64,000 nucleotides of DNA from Deinococcus psychrotolerans (GTDB lineage: Bacteria > Deinococcota > Deinococci > Deinococcales > Deinococcaceae): contig NZ_CP034187.1 in the NCBI RefSeq assembly GCF_003860465.1, forward strand, positions 100,280-164,279, given 5' to 3'. The translations under genes were made by a program, and so were the position numbers. Shown here piece after piece: positions 16,984 through 25,813 of the stretch. The notes under the pieces are model-generated. The model was not told the DNA's origin. It made no database searches and was given only the letters and a program-made list of their open reading frames with translations. Every line of letters begins with the position of its first letter. Positions within the stretch are counted from its first letter, which is position 1.

Positions 16984-18352
16984 CCGGCGCACCGAGCCTT
17001 CCGCCGCACGATGAGCGGGCCGAAATCGCCGTGCTGGGCGGCGTGCTGCTGGACCCCGACCAGTGGCAGGGCGTTTCCGATCTGCCGCCCGCCGCGTTCT
17101 ACCGTGAAAATCACCGGCTAATCTGGCTTGCCCTTCATGCCCTGATGACCAGTGGCATAAGCATCGATCTGGTCAATCTTGCTGGCCACTTGGAGCGCAC
17201 CAAAACCGGATTTTCGAACAACCGGACAGCGCTTGATGACGCGGGCGGCCTCACCTACCTGATCGGCCTCAGCGACCAGACCCCATTCGCCTTCCGCACT
17301 CCCGAATACGCCGCCACTGTCCGCGACATGTACGCCCGGCGGCTGCTGCTCGAACACGCCAACCGAGTTCAGCGCATGGTCTACGGCATCGAGTGCGATC
17401 CTCAGCCCACCGCCTCGGTGCAGGACTTCATGGCCAACGTGCCGCGCCCGGCTGCTCGCGCTGAGAACACCATCATCACCGGCCCCGAGGCGGACAGCGC
17501 CGCCGTTGAGTATCTGCGCTTGCTGGCCAGTGGCCTGAGTCCAGCCCTCCGCACCGGCTCCCAGACCTGGACGCCGAGTTCTGCGGCTTCCATCCGGGCA
17601 GCCTGACCGTGATCGGTGCGAGGCCCAGCATGGGAAAATCTAGCCTCGCCATCGGGATCGCTGAGCGCGTGGCCAAAACCGGGAAGCACGTGCAGGTGCT
17701 CAGCCTCGAAATGCGGGCCTTCCAGATCGCCATGCGCCAACTCTGCTTTGCCGCGCGGGTGCCACTCAAAGACGCGCTGAACGGCGAGGCCAGCGCCGCG
17801 CAGTTTGGCCGCATCGAATCCGCCGCTGAGCGCCGCGCCACAATGGGCCTCCCCAACTACCTTGACCAGCCCGACACCACGTTGCAGGCCGTGGAGCGCT
17901 TGGCTACCCACCTGCGCCGCAGTGAGCGTCTTGATTTGCTTGTGATCGACTACCTGGGCCTCATCAGCGTGCCGGGCCGCGACGGTGACGAAAACGATAC
18001 CCAGAAGCTCGGCATCATCAGCCGCGCCCTCAAAACGCTGGCCATCCAGCTCGATTTGCCGGTGGTGGTGCTGCACCAGCTCAACCGGAGCTTGGAGAGC
18101 CGCGAGAACAAGCGCCCGCGCATGTCCGATCTGCGCCAGTCGGGCCGGATCGAAGAAGACGCCGACAACATCATGTTTGTTTACCGCGATGAGTATTACG
18201 ACAAGGACAGCGCCGCGAAAGGAACGGCGGAAATCATCGTGGGCAAGCAGCGCCAAGGGCCACGCAACGTGACGGCCAAACTCAAGTTTCACGCGGAATC
18301 CGCGACGTTCCAAGACCTTGCGCCGGAAGTGCAGGGGCACCTGAACTGGTGA
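16980..18352 (+). pseudogene. dnaB: DnaB-like replicative helicase with a single frameshift
   Basis: Two adjacent frames make one DnaB-family protein of about 457 residues. The first (16980-17606) holds the N-terminal domain (ERAEIAVLGGVLLDPDQW, DLVNLAGHLER). The second gives the RecA-type motor: Walker [14 protein letters not shown], Walker [21 protein letters not shown] and [23 protein letters not shown]. The frames separate near 17553, where restoring one C would read [18 protein letters not shown], the normal linker. This is either a real one-base deletion or a sequencing error. It suggests a phage or plasmid replication module. Confidence 0.85.
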
Positions 18353-18785
18353 GCCCCCCATGCCCGCTGTGCCGTCCGTCAATTCATCGCCGCCCATCAA
18401 ACCTGAGATTCCGCCAGGTGCAGGGTGTGCGCCCTCACCACCTTGCTGGCCGACGCCGCGCACTGTCTTCTCCGGAATCTCGTCCTCAGCGTTTATCAGC
18501 TCCGGCGCGGTGCCCGACAGGCTGATGCCCACCCGCAGACAGTGATCCAGAAAGGCTATCGGCTTCCCCGCGTCCTGACTCTCCAGCCACAAGGCAACTT
18601 AGGAGAGTCAGTAATTTTCGCCTGCAATATTTTTTGAGTTGCTCCGCCCAAGGAAATTGCCGCGCCAGACACAGACTGATGACACAGCGCTCTGTCACTC
18701 ATTCTACAGCAAGATGTTCGAAGAGGCTGCCCCTGGCGCGCTGCCAGACACTTCGGAACATTTCCGGCAACAAATACATCTGTCC
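18353..18785. other. 430-bp stretch with no supported gene
   Basis: No start, ribosome site and motif combination stands out. A minus-strand frame through 18360-18592 is open and reads plausibly ([19 protein letters not shown]) but continues antisense through the dnaB-like gene without a stop, so it is more likely a GC-skewed shadow. Confidence 0.4.
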
Positions 18786-19014
18786 CTAGCGTTCTTGGCG
18801 CAGGACATCCTCGTTGTGGGCATGTCCTGCGCTGGCTGGACAGCACCAGCAGGTTCTCGGAGGCGTTGGTGTTGGAGTCGCCGTCGATGTGATGAATGAC
18901 CTTGCTGGGAAGCAGCGGGCGGCCAAGCAAAGCAGAAGCCACTTGTCGGTGGGTCAGATCGACCTTACCCGTCTGCTTGTTGCTCATTTTCAGATGCCCC
19001 TTGCGCACCGACAT
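18786..19014 (-). pseudogene. HNH endonuclease relic with a frameshift
   Basis: The start at 19014 leads into HRQVASALLGRPLLPSKVIH, then HHIDGDSNTNASENLLVLSS, the classic HNH core. Just after it, near 18838, the frame fails; a shift gives GHAHNEDVLRQER and a TAG at 18786, the expected C-terminus of such phage-type HNH proteins. The total is not a multiple of three, so one frameshift is needed. The HNH core is intact, so a truncated protein could still fold. Confidence 0.65.
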
Positions 19015-19222
19015 CCCTGGAATCGAGAGGGGAGGCAGGGAAAGGCGGGCTGTTGTGGATCGACTGTACGTGAGATCGGGAATAAATTGTGCTGAACCTG
19101 TTCGGCTAAGTCGGTAAGAAAGCCACGGCTCCCCTGTACGTTTGAAGGCGTGTGGGTCCATGCAGGTCGTCGGGATCGCTGCTGGTCGGGTTGAAACGCG
19201 TTCCCTGCCGTGCTCCCAGCCC

Positions 19223-21076
19223 TTAGCGTCCCTTGAACTCGACAACGCCCTTGTTCATCTCCAGCTTGCCGCCAACGTGCAGCACTGGGCTACGTTCTGT
19301 GGCGAAGCTGGAGTAGCGCTCCAGATGCGTGATTTTTGCCTGCGCTCCGGTTAGGTCGATGGCGGACAGGGCCACCCAGAAGGAGAAGTGATTGCGTCCC
19401 AGCACTGCCGTTCGCACCTCCTGCCCCAGATCGTCGGTGAACGTGGCCACCGGTTTGTAACTGGCGAACGACCCCGCGCCGTTCTCCACGGCGCTGTACG
19501 CCGCGAAGACCACGTGCGCGAGTTCCTCAGGGCGGTGAATGACAGCCGTTTCCTTACCCGCGTTCTTGCTGTCGCCGGACAGCGTGATGTACGGCGGCTT
19601 CCCGGCAGCGCCTTTGTCCCGGTAGTACACCTTGCCGGTCACGCCACTCTTGAGCACATAAAAGGCGTACAGGTCCAGGTCGCCGCGACCGGACCAGCTC
19701 AGGGTGATCGTGATCTGCTTGCCTTTCTGGATGCTGACGCTGGCATTTTTCTGCAAGCTGACCTTGCCGGTCGGGGCGGGCGCTGCGGGGCGGGAGGCGG
19801 CGGCGTTTCCCAGGCCCAGTGTCTGCCACTTCTTCCACCACACGGCGAACTCGGCGAGTATCTGCCCGTACAGTTGCTCGTCGCTGATGCGGCCAATATC
19901 GTCCACCGCGAAGAAGCCGGAATTGTCGATCACCCGGCCCTGCAGGGTATCGAAGCGGACGAGCACGCCGTAATCTGCGCGCCCCAGGCCCACGAACTGC
20001 CAAAACAGAGCTTCGGGGGCAGTGTCTTTGATGATCTTCTCGATCTTCTTGCTGGTGCCCCCGTCGATGCCGCCGTCGGTAATAAACAGCACCAGGGTGG
20101 GCATCACGCCTCTGCCCTCGGCACGGTCTTCGGCAGCCGCTTCCTGGTGGACGCTCAACACGTCTTTCATTACGGGCGGCTCATTGTTGCCCATGCCGAT
20201 CTTCTTCACTGCTGGCACCACGCCCACGTGCTGGGGCATCTGTGATCCGGCCACGCCCAACACGCTGTCCTCGTCCAGGTCACCCATGCGCGCGAAGTGA
20301 CTGGCGTAGTACCAGAACTCCATCGCGTCGTTGTCGTCCAGCCGCGACGCAATGGGAATCAGGCGCTCCAGCGTCTCCTGCACGGTGCCGCTGCTGTACA
20401 GAGAGGACATGCTGCCCGACGCGTCCATCACGACCATCACGCGCGCCTTGAGGCCCTCGATGCCTGCTTTTTTCAGTACCACACCCACCTGTTGCTTGCG
20501 CAGGCTGATCTTGCTGAGGGGTTCGGGCGGCGTTGGGAGTGAGATCGGTGCAGGCGTGGGCGCGTCCTCCGGTTCGATCTCACCGCCGAACGACTGTACC
20601 AGGGCCGCCATGCCGCCGTTGAAGCCCTGTTCCACTGCCGTGACGCGCCAGGCATCCTGGTGTCTGTAGATTTCCACCAGCATCAGCGCCAGTTCCTGGC
20701 CGTCCGGGGTGAGGGTCACTTGCAGTGCGTCGCCTACTGAGGGCGTCAACATCACCTGACCCCGTCGCAGGCGGCTGATCGGCTGTGAGTCGCTGGTCGC
20801 AGTCAGGATCAGGCGCGAGATCCATAAGGGCAGTTGATCGAGGTTGAGCGTGAACGCCGTACCTGACCCTGCCGCCGTCATACGGACTTCCCCATTCGGG
20901 GAGGTCGGCTGGTTGAAGAAAGTCAGGTAGCGGTCGTCTTTGATCTTGCGCGTTTCGTCCAGTGCGAACAAGCTGATGTCGACGTCCGGGTGATCGAGTT
21001 CGGTGTGTAGGGTCAGCGTGAGTCCCTGGTTCTGCGGACCCAACGCCATTCGCTGGCCTTTAAGAAGTGGTTTCAT
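19223..21076 (-). CDS. TerD-vWA-TerD fusion protein of the tellurium-resistance superfamily, 617 aa
   Basis: N-terminal TerD-like domain (about 1-190: FALDETRKIKDDRYLTFFNQ; LPLWISRLILTAT), a Pro-rich linker, a TerF-like von Willebrand A domain with MIDAS start VMVVMDASGSMSSLYSSG (about 225-430), then a second TerD-like region (about 450-617: QITITLSWSGRGDLDLYAFY). TerD domains bind calcium and occur in stress and phage-response clusters. There is no signal peptide, so it is cytoplasmic. The ATG at 21076 has AAAGGAAAA upstream. No other ter gene lies beside it. Confidence 0.88.
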   Translation of the reverse strand: MKPLLKGQRMALGPQNQGLTLTLHTELDHPDVDISLFALDETRKIKDDRYLTFFNQPTSPNGEVRMTAAGSGTAFTLNLDQLPLWISRLILTATSDSQPISRLRRGQVMLTPSVGDALQVTLTPDGQELALMLVEIYRHQDAWRVTAVEQGFNGGMAALVQSFGGEIEPEDAPTPAPISLPTPPEPLSKISLRKQQVGVVLKKAGIEGLKARVMVVMDASGSMSSLYSSGTVQETLERLIPIASRLDDNDAMEFWYYASHFARMGDLDEDSVLGVAGSQMPQHVGVVPAVKKIGMGNNEPPVMKDVLSVHQEAAAEDRAEGRGVMPTLVLFITDGGIDGGTSKKIEKIIKDTAPEALFWQFVGLGRADYGVLVRFDTLQGRVIDNSGFFAVDDIGRISDEQLYGQILAEFAVWWKKWQTLGLGNAAASRPAAPAPTGKVSLQKNASVSIQKGKQITITLSWSGRGDLDLYAFYVLKSGVTGKVYYRDKGAAGKPPYITLSGDSKNAGKETAVIHRPEELAHVVFAAYSAVENGAGSFASYKPVATFTDDLGQEVRTAVLGRNHFSFWVALSAIDLTGAQAKITHLERYSSFATERSPVLHVGGKLEMNKGVVEFKGR

Positions 21077-21453
21077 GTGTTTTCCTTTGGGTGACGAGTG
21101 GCTGGAAGCTGCCTGCGACCTTGTTGAGGTTTAGTTTAAGTGGCTGGCCTTAAATGACGCGAGCCTTCTGGGTAATGGGGATGGCTGGCGTAAGCTGACC
21201 CTTCCGAATGTCCAACTACCGATGGTTGGCTGTGGAAGACTCGACTCACAATGAATTTGACACGGTCGCCGGGCAATGGGTTGAGGTGACGATTCCGCTC
21301 AATTCTCTGTGGTCCACTCGCTCAGGTGAGCGGGGCACGGGCCCGTGCTCGACCTTAGAAACGTCATTTCTTTCAAACTTATTGACAACAATCGCGCTGA
21401 ACGGTTCGCGTTTGAGGTGGAGCGGATCAAGGGATCATGATCCAGAACAGGCA
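21077..21453. other. Spacer with a possible gene remnant
   Basis: The promoter of the TerD-vWA gene should lie near 21077-21130. On the plus strand, one frame (21208 on) and another ending at the TGA near 21439 look protein-like (TVAGQWVEVTIPLNSLW; then LDLRNVISFKLIDNNRAER), suggesting the frameshifted 3' end of a lost gene. No domain is recognised. Confidence 0.3.
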
Positions 21454-22869
21454 TCAGTCGGTAGATTCTCTGGGCAGCGCGTCAAATGACTGTTGAAGAG
21501 CCTGTTCCACGTCCTTGAGATGTTTCAGTTGCTGCTGCAGATCGGCTTCGATGACCTTCAAGTCGCGCGTCTGGTCGGGTTCGAAATCCAGGTACTGGTT
21601 GGGTTGCCAGGCGTCTTTGTTCTCGAAGATGCGCTCGGATTCGACCAAAGCCGTATAGGGCTCACTCGGGGCGCGATCCCGAATCAAGGTGGTCAGTTGC
21701 TGGCGGACGTTTTCCGAGAGAACGTTGATCCGTCCTTCGCGGGTTCCCAGGGTGCTGGCGTCGATCATCAAAACGTCCTGGCGACCGCGCGCTCCCTCTT
21801 CAGGTCGCTCAAAGATAGTCATGACCAGCGGCAGGGCCAGATTCGGGTACAGGGCGCTGGGCAAGGCGACGACGGCACTTACCCAGCCTGCACTCAGGAT
21901 GTCTCGGCGAATCGCTGCCTCGGCACCGCTCCGGAACATGGGAGCGTGGGCGGTGATGAACACCGCACGGCCGCCTGGCTTGAGGGCGACGAGGCCGTGC
22001 TGCACAAATAACCAGTCCGCCGTTTTCGGCAGCGGCGCTCCACCAAAAGTGAAACGCGCGTCTCCCTGCAGGTCAGAAACAAGGTGGGGGATGGCCAGAG
22101 CGATGGGCGGATCGCCAACGACGCGGTCAAAATCTTCGGCCTTGAGGGTAGACTGCGTCAAGCTGTCTTCCACTTGGATCTGAAAACGAACCACCCCGTG
22201 AAGCATCAAGTGAAGCGCGCCCAGGAAAGCCGCGTTTGGATCGATTTCCTGGCCGACATATTCCAGATCGTTGGGATCTTTGTGCTGCTGGACTTGTTCC
22301 TTGGCCACTTCGACCAGAACACGCGCCACCCCACAAGCGGGATCCAGAATGCGCATGCCAGCCTGAGCGTCCAGCTGCGCGGCCATCAGCTTGGCGACAC
22401 CGCTGGGAGTCTGACTGGTAACAACTGAGCGTCCACCATGATCGAGCAGGTCGCTACAGGCTTCTCCAAGTTCAACCAGGGCGTTCTGTGCAGATTTACC
22501 GCTGCTGACTTGTGCGACGAATAAGACAATCTTGCGCGAACTGCGGGCAATGGCCGCAGGATCGGTGGCCGGCACCGTGACCGAACTCCAACCTGTTTTA
22601 AGGCGCTTGTGGAACTTGAGGCGCTGGCCGAGTACGGTTTCCAGGCTCTCAAAAACGTCGTGTGCTGAGAGCTTGAGCTGGGTCAACTGACTCGCCGCCG
22701 CTTCGGGGAAGGAAACCCCCAGTTGCCCGAAGTGATCTTCAAATCGCCGGATGGTGTGTAGCAGGAGCAGGGCGCTCACCAAGGGGACGGCGTGGTTGAG
22801 CCCATCGTTACGCAGCTCATTCACCGCGCTGGACAAGGTACTGGAATAGGGCTGTTCCATCTTAGCCAC
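21454..22869 (-). CDS. Type I-like N6-adenine methylase subunit with altered catalytic motif, 471 aa
   Basis: HsdM-type layout: N-terminal helical region, then TPSGVAKLMAAQL, motif I RILDPACGVARVLVEV (176-180 DPACG) and a VVGDPPIALA motif IV at 253-256. Active HsdM proteins have NPPF or NPPY there; here the aromatic is Ile and the Asn is Asp, so methyl transfer is doubtful although cofactor binding may persist. C-terminal ~60 residues are coiled coil. It overlaps the half-HsdS gene upstream by 8 bases. There is no HsdR nearby. Confidence 0.83.
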   Translation of the reverse strand: MAKMEQPYSSTLSSAVNELRNDGLNHAVPLVSALLLLHTIRRFEDHFGQLGVSFPEAAASQLTQLKLSAHDVFESLETVLGQRLKFHKRLKTGWSSVTVPATDPAAIARSSRKIVLFVAQVSSGKSAQNALVELGEACSDLLDHGGRSVVTSQTPSGVAKLMAAQLDAQAGMRILDPACGVARVLVEVAKEQVQQHKDPNDLEYVGQEIDPNAAFLGALHLMLHGVVRFQIQVEDSLTQSTLKAEDFDRVVGDPPIALAIPHLVSDLQGDARFTFGGAPLPKTADWLFVQHGLVALKPGGRAVFITAHAPMFRSGAEAAIRRDILSAGWVSAVVALPSALYPNLALPLVMTIFERPEEGARGRQDVLMIDASTLGTREGRINVLSENVRQQLTTLIRDRAPSEPYTALVESERIFENKDAWQPNQYLDFEPDQTRDLKVIEADLQQQLKHLKDVEQALQQSFDALPRESTD

Positions 22870-23452
22870 GCTCCTTGACGATAAAGGCGGTCAGACGAGC
22901 GCTCAAGCTTTCGCTCCTCAGCGCAATGACCTTCTCTACCGTCTCCCGGTAATCGGCGGCGGCTTGAAAAGCTGCCGCGTAGTCCCGCTGCACCGCGAGC
23001 GGCGGCAGCTGAATCTGGATGTCTTTGAAGCGGTGGAGCGGAATGCCCTGCACGGTTAACCCGGTGAAGAGTGGCGCGACTTGGGCCTGCATGGCCTCTG
23101 AAGAGAATAGCCCCGCCAGGAACCTCGGATCTGCCAGTTCTGGCCGTACCTCGAGAATGGTTAGGCTGCTGCTGATCACGGCGTCTCTCAAGCCATCAGG
23201 AACAACGGCCGCTTTGAGAGACGATCCGCGCAGTGAAATCAAGATCTGGTTGGGTTGTGCGGTATACGCCTTGATACGCTTCAGATCGAGTTGCTCCATT
23301 CGGTCGCCGTCTGATGGAGCGACTTCAACGCCGCTCAGATTGGCGACTTGGAGCACGCGCATGACTGGTCCTGCCGAATCGAGATAACGGTTAAGCGTAA
23401 GTCCCTGGCGTAATTCGCCGAGGTCACCAATCTTTACCGGAGTGCTCTTCAT
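22862..23452 (-). CDS. Half-length HsdS-like specificity protein, about 196 aa
   Basis: One target-recognition-domain unit rather than the two of a standard HsdS: KIGDLGELRQGLTLNRYLDS at the N-terminus, QILISLRGSSLKAAVVPDG, FTGLTVQGIPLHRFKDIQIQLPPL and a C-terminal coiled-coil helix. Such half-subunits normally dimerise. The ATG at 23452 is favoured because a TTGACG (23488-23483) and TAGACT (23465-23460) promoter with 17-bp spacing ends about 7 bases before it, which would give a leaderless message; leaderless genes are common in Deinococcus. It precedes the methylase-like gene. Confidence 0.78.
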   Translation of the reverse strand: MKSTPVKIGDLGELRQGLTLNRYLDSAGPVMRVLQVANLSGVEVAPSDGDRMEQLDLKRIKAYTAQPNQILISLRGSSLKAAVVPDGLRDAVISSSLTILEVRPELADPRFLAGLFSSEAMQAQVAPLFTGLTVQGIPLHRFKDIQIQLPPLAVQRDYAAAFQAAADYRETVEKVIALRSESLSARLTAFIVKERG

Positions 23453-23459
23453 GCCATGG

Positions 23460-23488
23460 AGTCTAGTACGGTGAACCAATTGCGTCAA
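23460..23488 (-). promoter_or_regulatory. Probable leaderless promoter of the half-HsdS/HsdM-like operon
   Basis: Minus strand TTGACG at 23488-23483, 17-bp spacer, TAGACT at 23465-23460; the ATG at 23452 would be at or near the transcript's 5' end. No Shine-Dalgarno sequence precedes that ATG. Confidence 0.5.
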
Positions 23489-23513
23489 CTGTCAATACCC
23501 CCATCAGATGCGT

Positions 23514-23543
23514 TTGACACTAAATGCAATATCCACTTAGAAT
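23514..23543 (+). promoter_or_regulatory. Sigma-70-type promoter of the 23580 gene
   Basis: TTGACA at 23514-23519 and TAGAAT at 23538-23543, spaced by 18 bp, lie about 37 bp before the ATG at 23580. It is divergent from the half-HsdS promoter, so the two transcription units share a regulatory region. Confidence 0.55.
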
Positions 23544-23579
23544 AACTTCACCGCTTCCGAGCGAGTCGAGGAGGTTCGA

Positions 23580-23858
23580 ATGTTCCGACCCAGCAGCCAC
23601 GCCAGCCAGCGCTACATCGAACGATTTGCCGGTAACCTCTCGCACTTCGCTGCCGCCGCCTGTCTGCTGCGGATCGCTCGAAACGCTCGGTTTCGCCGCG
23701 CCCTTCCCGGCGGCGCTCGACTCTACGCCACCGGCACCATCAATCTGGTGGTTCACAGCGGCACGATCATCACCGTGTACCGCTTGACCTACGAGGACAT
23801 TCCGACGCCGCCGAGCGACTGGAAACCAGAGCCTGATCTTTGGGCTCAGGCCGCTTGA
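23580..23858 (+). CDS. Small protein resembling DUF4258/BrnT-like folds, 92 aa
   Basis: The order 'His-Ala..Arg..Glu-Arg' helix (HASQRYIERFAG) followed by strands ending LVVHSGTIITVYRL resembles small toxin-like proteins of the DUF4258 type, in which a C-terminal strand reads VVTVY. This is a pattern resemblance only. The start is supported by a promoter at 23514-23543. The next gene begins 63 bp downstream and is probably cotranscribed. Confidence 0.55.
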   Translation: MFRPSSHASQRYIERFAGNLSHFAAAACLLRIARNARFRRALPGGARLYATGTINLVVHSGTIITVYRLTYEDIPTPPSDWKPEPDLWAQAA

Positions 23859-23920
23859 TCTACGCCGCCTCTACCCCTTCACCTGTTGGCACTCCACAGC
23901 TTCAGTCCCAGGAGGACTTT

Positions 23921-24478
23921 ATGATCTACGGCATTAATGACGATTTGGAACTGATCTGTCTGCCCGCAGCAGAGATGACCGACGCCTGCACCCTCCGGGC
24001 CTTGGTCTGCGGCACCAAGATGACGTTCGGTGAGTTGCGCCGTCTGGTGAGTCCTGACGCCTACGACTTTGTGGCCGAAGCCAAGCAGCAAGTTTCTCAA
24101 AACGAGGGTGAGGGCGAGACGGAGCAGGATGGCCACGAGGGTGAAACGCAAGCTCTGGACGCCTCGCCAGATTATCAGGACGACGACGAGATCTTCGGTA
24201 CTGAGGATGAAGAGAGCCTCATGGAGGTTTTGCTGCAGTACCCCACCGCTCAGCAGGTCATGGCCGAGATGCCGGAATTTGGGACACTGGGAACGGAGGA
24301 CATCTCCCCCGTCAACGGTGCCTTCCGCCTGATCCTTGCCGATCAGGAGCAGGCCTTCTTGCAGGAGATGCAGCGCCGCGGCATTGCCGTGATCCGAAAC
24401 GACGCGGCCGCAGCGCTGACGAGTACCTACGACGCTTCCTCGGTCAGTGACCTCTTCCAGGTGGTTTCGCAGTTCTAA
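23921..24478 (+). CDS. Hypothetical acidic protein, 185 aa
   Basis: Not recognised. A short N-terminal alpha/beta region (YGINDDLELICLPAAEM) is followed by a long acidic low-complexity stretch (roughly residues 60-110, rich in Glu, Asp and Gln) and a C-terminal region ending in helices. The ATG at 23921 has AGGAGG at 23909-23914. It follows the 92-aa gene in the same direction; an acidic partner for a small basic protein would suit a regulator or DNA mimic, but that is speculation. Confidence 0.6.
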   Translation: MIYGINDDLELICLPAAEMTDACTLRALVCGTKMTFGELRRLVSPDAYDFVAEAKQQVSQNEGEGETEQDGHEGETQALDASPDYQDDDEIFGTEDEESLMEVLLQYPTAQQVMAEMPEFGTLGTEDISPVNGAFRLILADQEQAFLQEMQRRGIAVIRNDAAAALTSTYDASSVSDLFQVVSQF

Positions 24479-24547
24479 GGGCAAGCGACTTCTGGCCTTG
24501 TCCCAACCAATGGGCTTCAAACAGCCTCTAAGCCGGACGACATCAAG

Positions 24548-25813
24548 CTACGTGACCTTTTGCTTTGAGCGCTTCTTCCGTTCTCGCTCAGTTGGCTGCA
24601 CCGCCAATATCTCGGCCAGTTCCAGCACCCGCTTCGGATCAAGCACGCCCTTAAATGAAATGACCTGCTCACCGAAGGCGTCCAGCTTGATCCCCGCTTT
24701 CTCGAGATTCAGCCGCTCGCTGACCGCTACGATGATGTCCATCCGGCCCGACTTCTTCAATCGGTCAAACTTCTTGGTCAGGTAATCGGGCCGCCAGTAG
24801 CCCACGATCTCCAGCAGCACGCTGCGTCCGTCTTCGTGCAGCAAGCGGAAATCGGGAATGATCACGCCGCCGGGAATTGGTACCAAGTCCACCTCGCGTT
24901 CCAGTTTCCAAGGGGACTTGAGTTTGGCAAAGCGGTCAGAAAAGCCCGACTCTAAAGCCGAATCGAACTCTTTAGGCGGCGGGTAGTGGCTGACGTAACC
25001 GTCCTCGCTGGTGAGCTGAAACGACCACTCGGTATCGGTAGGATCGGTCCAGGCTAGGTCTTTACGGGGTTTGAGAGCGGCAGATAAATCCCACTCGGTC
25101 ACGTGAAGCAGCGCCGGTAGAAACTTAGCCAAGCTCAATCCGTAGCGGGTCGTGCCGCCAAACAAAGACGTCGGGCCGTCGAGGGTCAGGGTGAAGCCGT
25201 AATCCGAATCCCCTTCCACCGTGACCATCAATCCGAAGAACTTGACGTAGGAGATCAACTGCCGGTACCGGGCTGGTTCGTTGCGGCGGGCGGTGATGAT
25301 CAGGCTGTAAGCGCGGTAGAGCAGCCCCTGTGCCTGTGCCAGGTTGTAGCGGTCGAGCAGTATCTGAGGGTCAGGGGCTTCGAAGCTCACCAGCGTCTGC
25401 TGATCTGGCAGGTCGGCGTACAGTGCGTCGGCCACTTCCTGCGGATCAGCTCCCAGACTGCGCCCCACCTGTTCGAGGAGATCTTGACGGCGAAACCGGG
25501 CCGGTGGGTGCGCCTGGCTGAGTTCGAAGATCCGGGCACGTACCAGCGGCGGGGAGAGGACGCCGCCGGTGGCAAAGGTGCTGTGATCCCCGGCCAGGAT
25601 GTGAGCAAGGCCACGCACCACCCGGTAATCTCGGCGGCCTTCTTCCAAAGTCTTGAGTTCCTCGCTTAGTTCAAAACGCCGCTTGCCCACGCTGGTTTCA
25701 AACAACTCGATCAAGCGGGCGATCAGTGCGGTGTGGGTCGGATTCGGCTTGAGTAATCTCGGCTCAACGATCCCGGCTTTGACCTTGAACATCAGCAGTT
25801 CAGTCGGGAGCAT
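24548..25813 (-). CDS. Bax1-type nuclease (DUF790), 421 aa
   Basis: DUF790/Bax1 proteins are structure-specific nucleases that work with the XPB helicase in archaea and some bacteria. Visible marks: N-terminal MLPTELLMFKVKAGIVEPRLL, a middle domain GLLYRAYSLIITARRNEPARYR, and the C-terminal nuclease core GVIIPDFRLLHEDGRSVLLE followed by IVGYWRPDYLTKKFDRLK (Asp of PDF and Glu of LLEIV as likely metal ligands). Its start overlaps the end of the XPB-like gene by 14 bases, so translation is coupled. Confidence 0.88.
   Translation of the reverse strand: MLPTELLMFKVKAGIVEPRLLKPNPTHTALIARLIELFETSVGKRRFELSEELKTLEEGRRDYRVVRGLAHILAGDHSTFATGGVLSPPLVRARIFELSQAHPPARFRRQDLLEQVGRSLGADPQEVADALYADLPDQQTLVSFEAPDPQILLDRYNLAQAQGLLYRAYSLIITARRNEPARYRQLISYVKFFGLMVTVEGDSDYGFTLTLDGPTSLFGGTTRYGLSLAKFLPALLHVTEWDLSAALKPRKDLAWTDPTDTEWSFQLTSEDGYVSHYPPPKEFDSALESGFSDRFAKLKSPWKLEREVDLVPIPGGVIIPDFRLLHEDGRSVLLEIVGYWRPDYLTKKFDRLKKSGRMDIIVAVSERLNLEKAGIKLDAFGEQVISFKGVLDPKRVLELAEILAVQPTERERKKRSKQKVT

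Noticed and set aside
17402..18592. Long minus-strand open frame (396 codons) opposite the DnaB-like gene
   Set aside because: It is antisense to a clear DnaB helicase domain, is rich in His, Ala and Gly as expected from a GC-rich shadow frame, and shows no motif.
19388..20245. 285-codon plus-strand frame
   Set aside because: Antisense to the TerD-vWA-TerD gene, whose domains are unambiguous.
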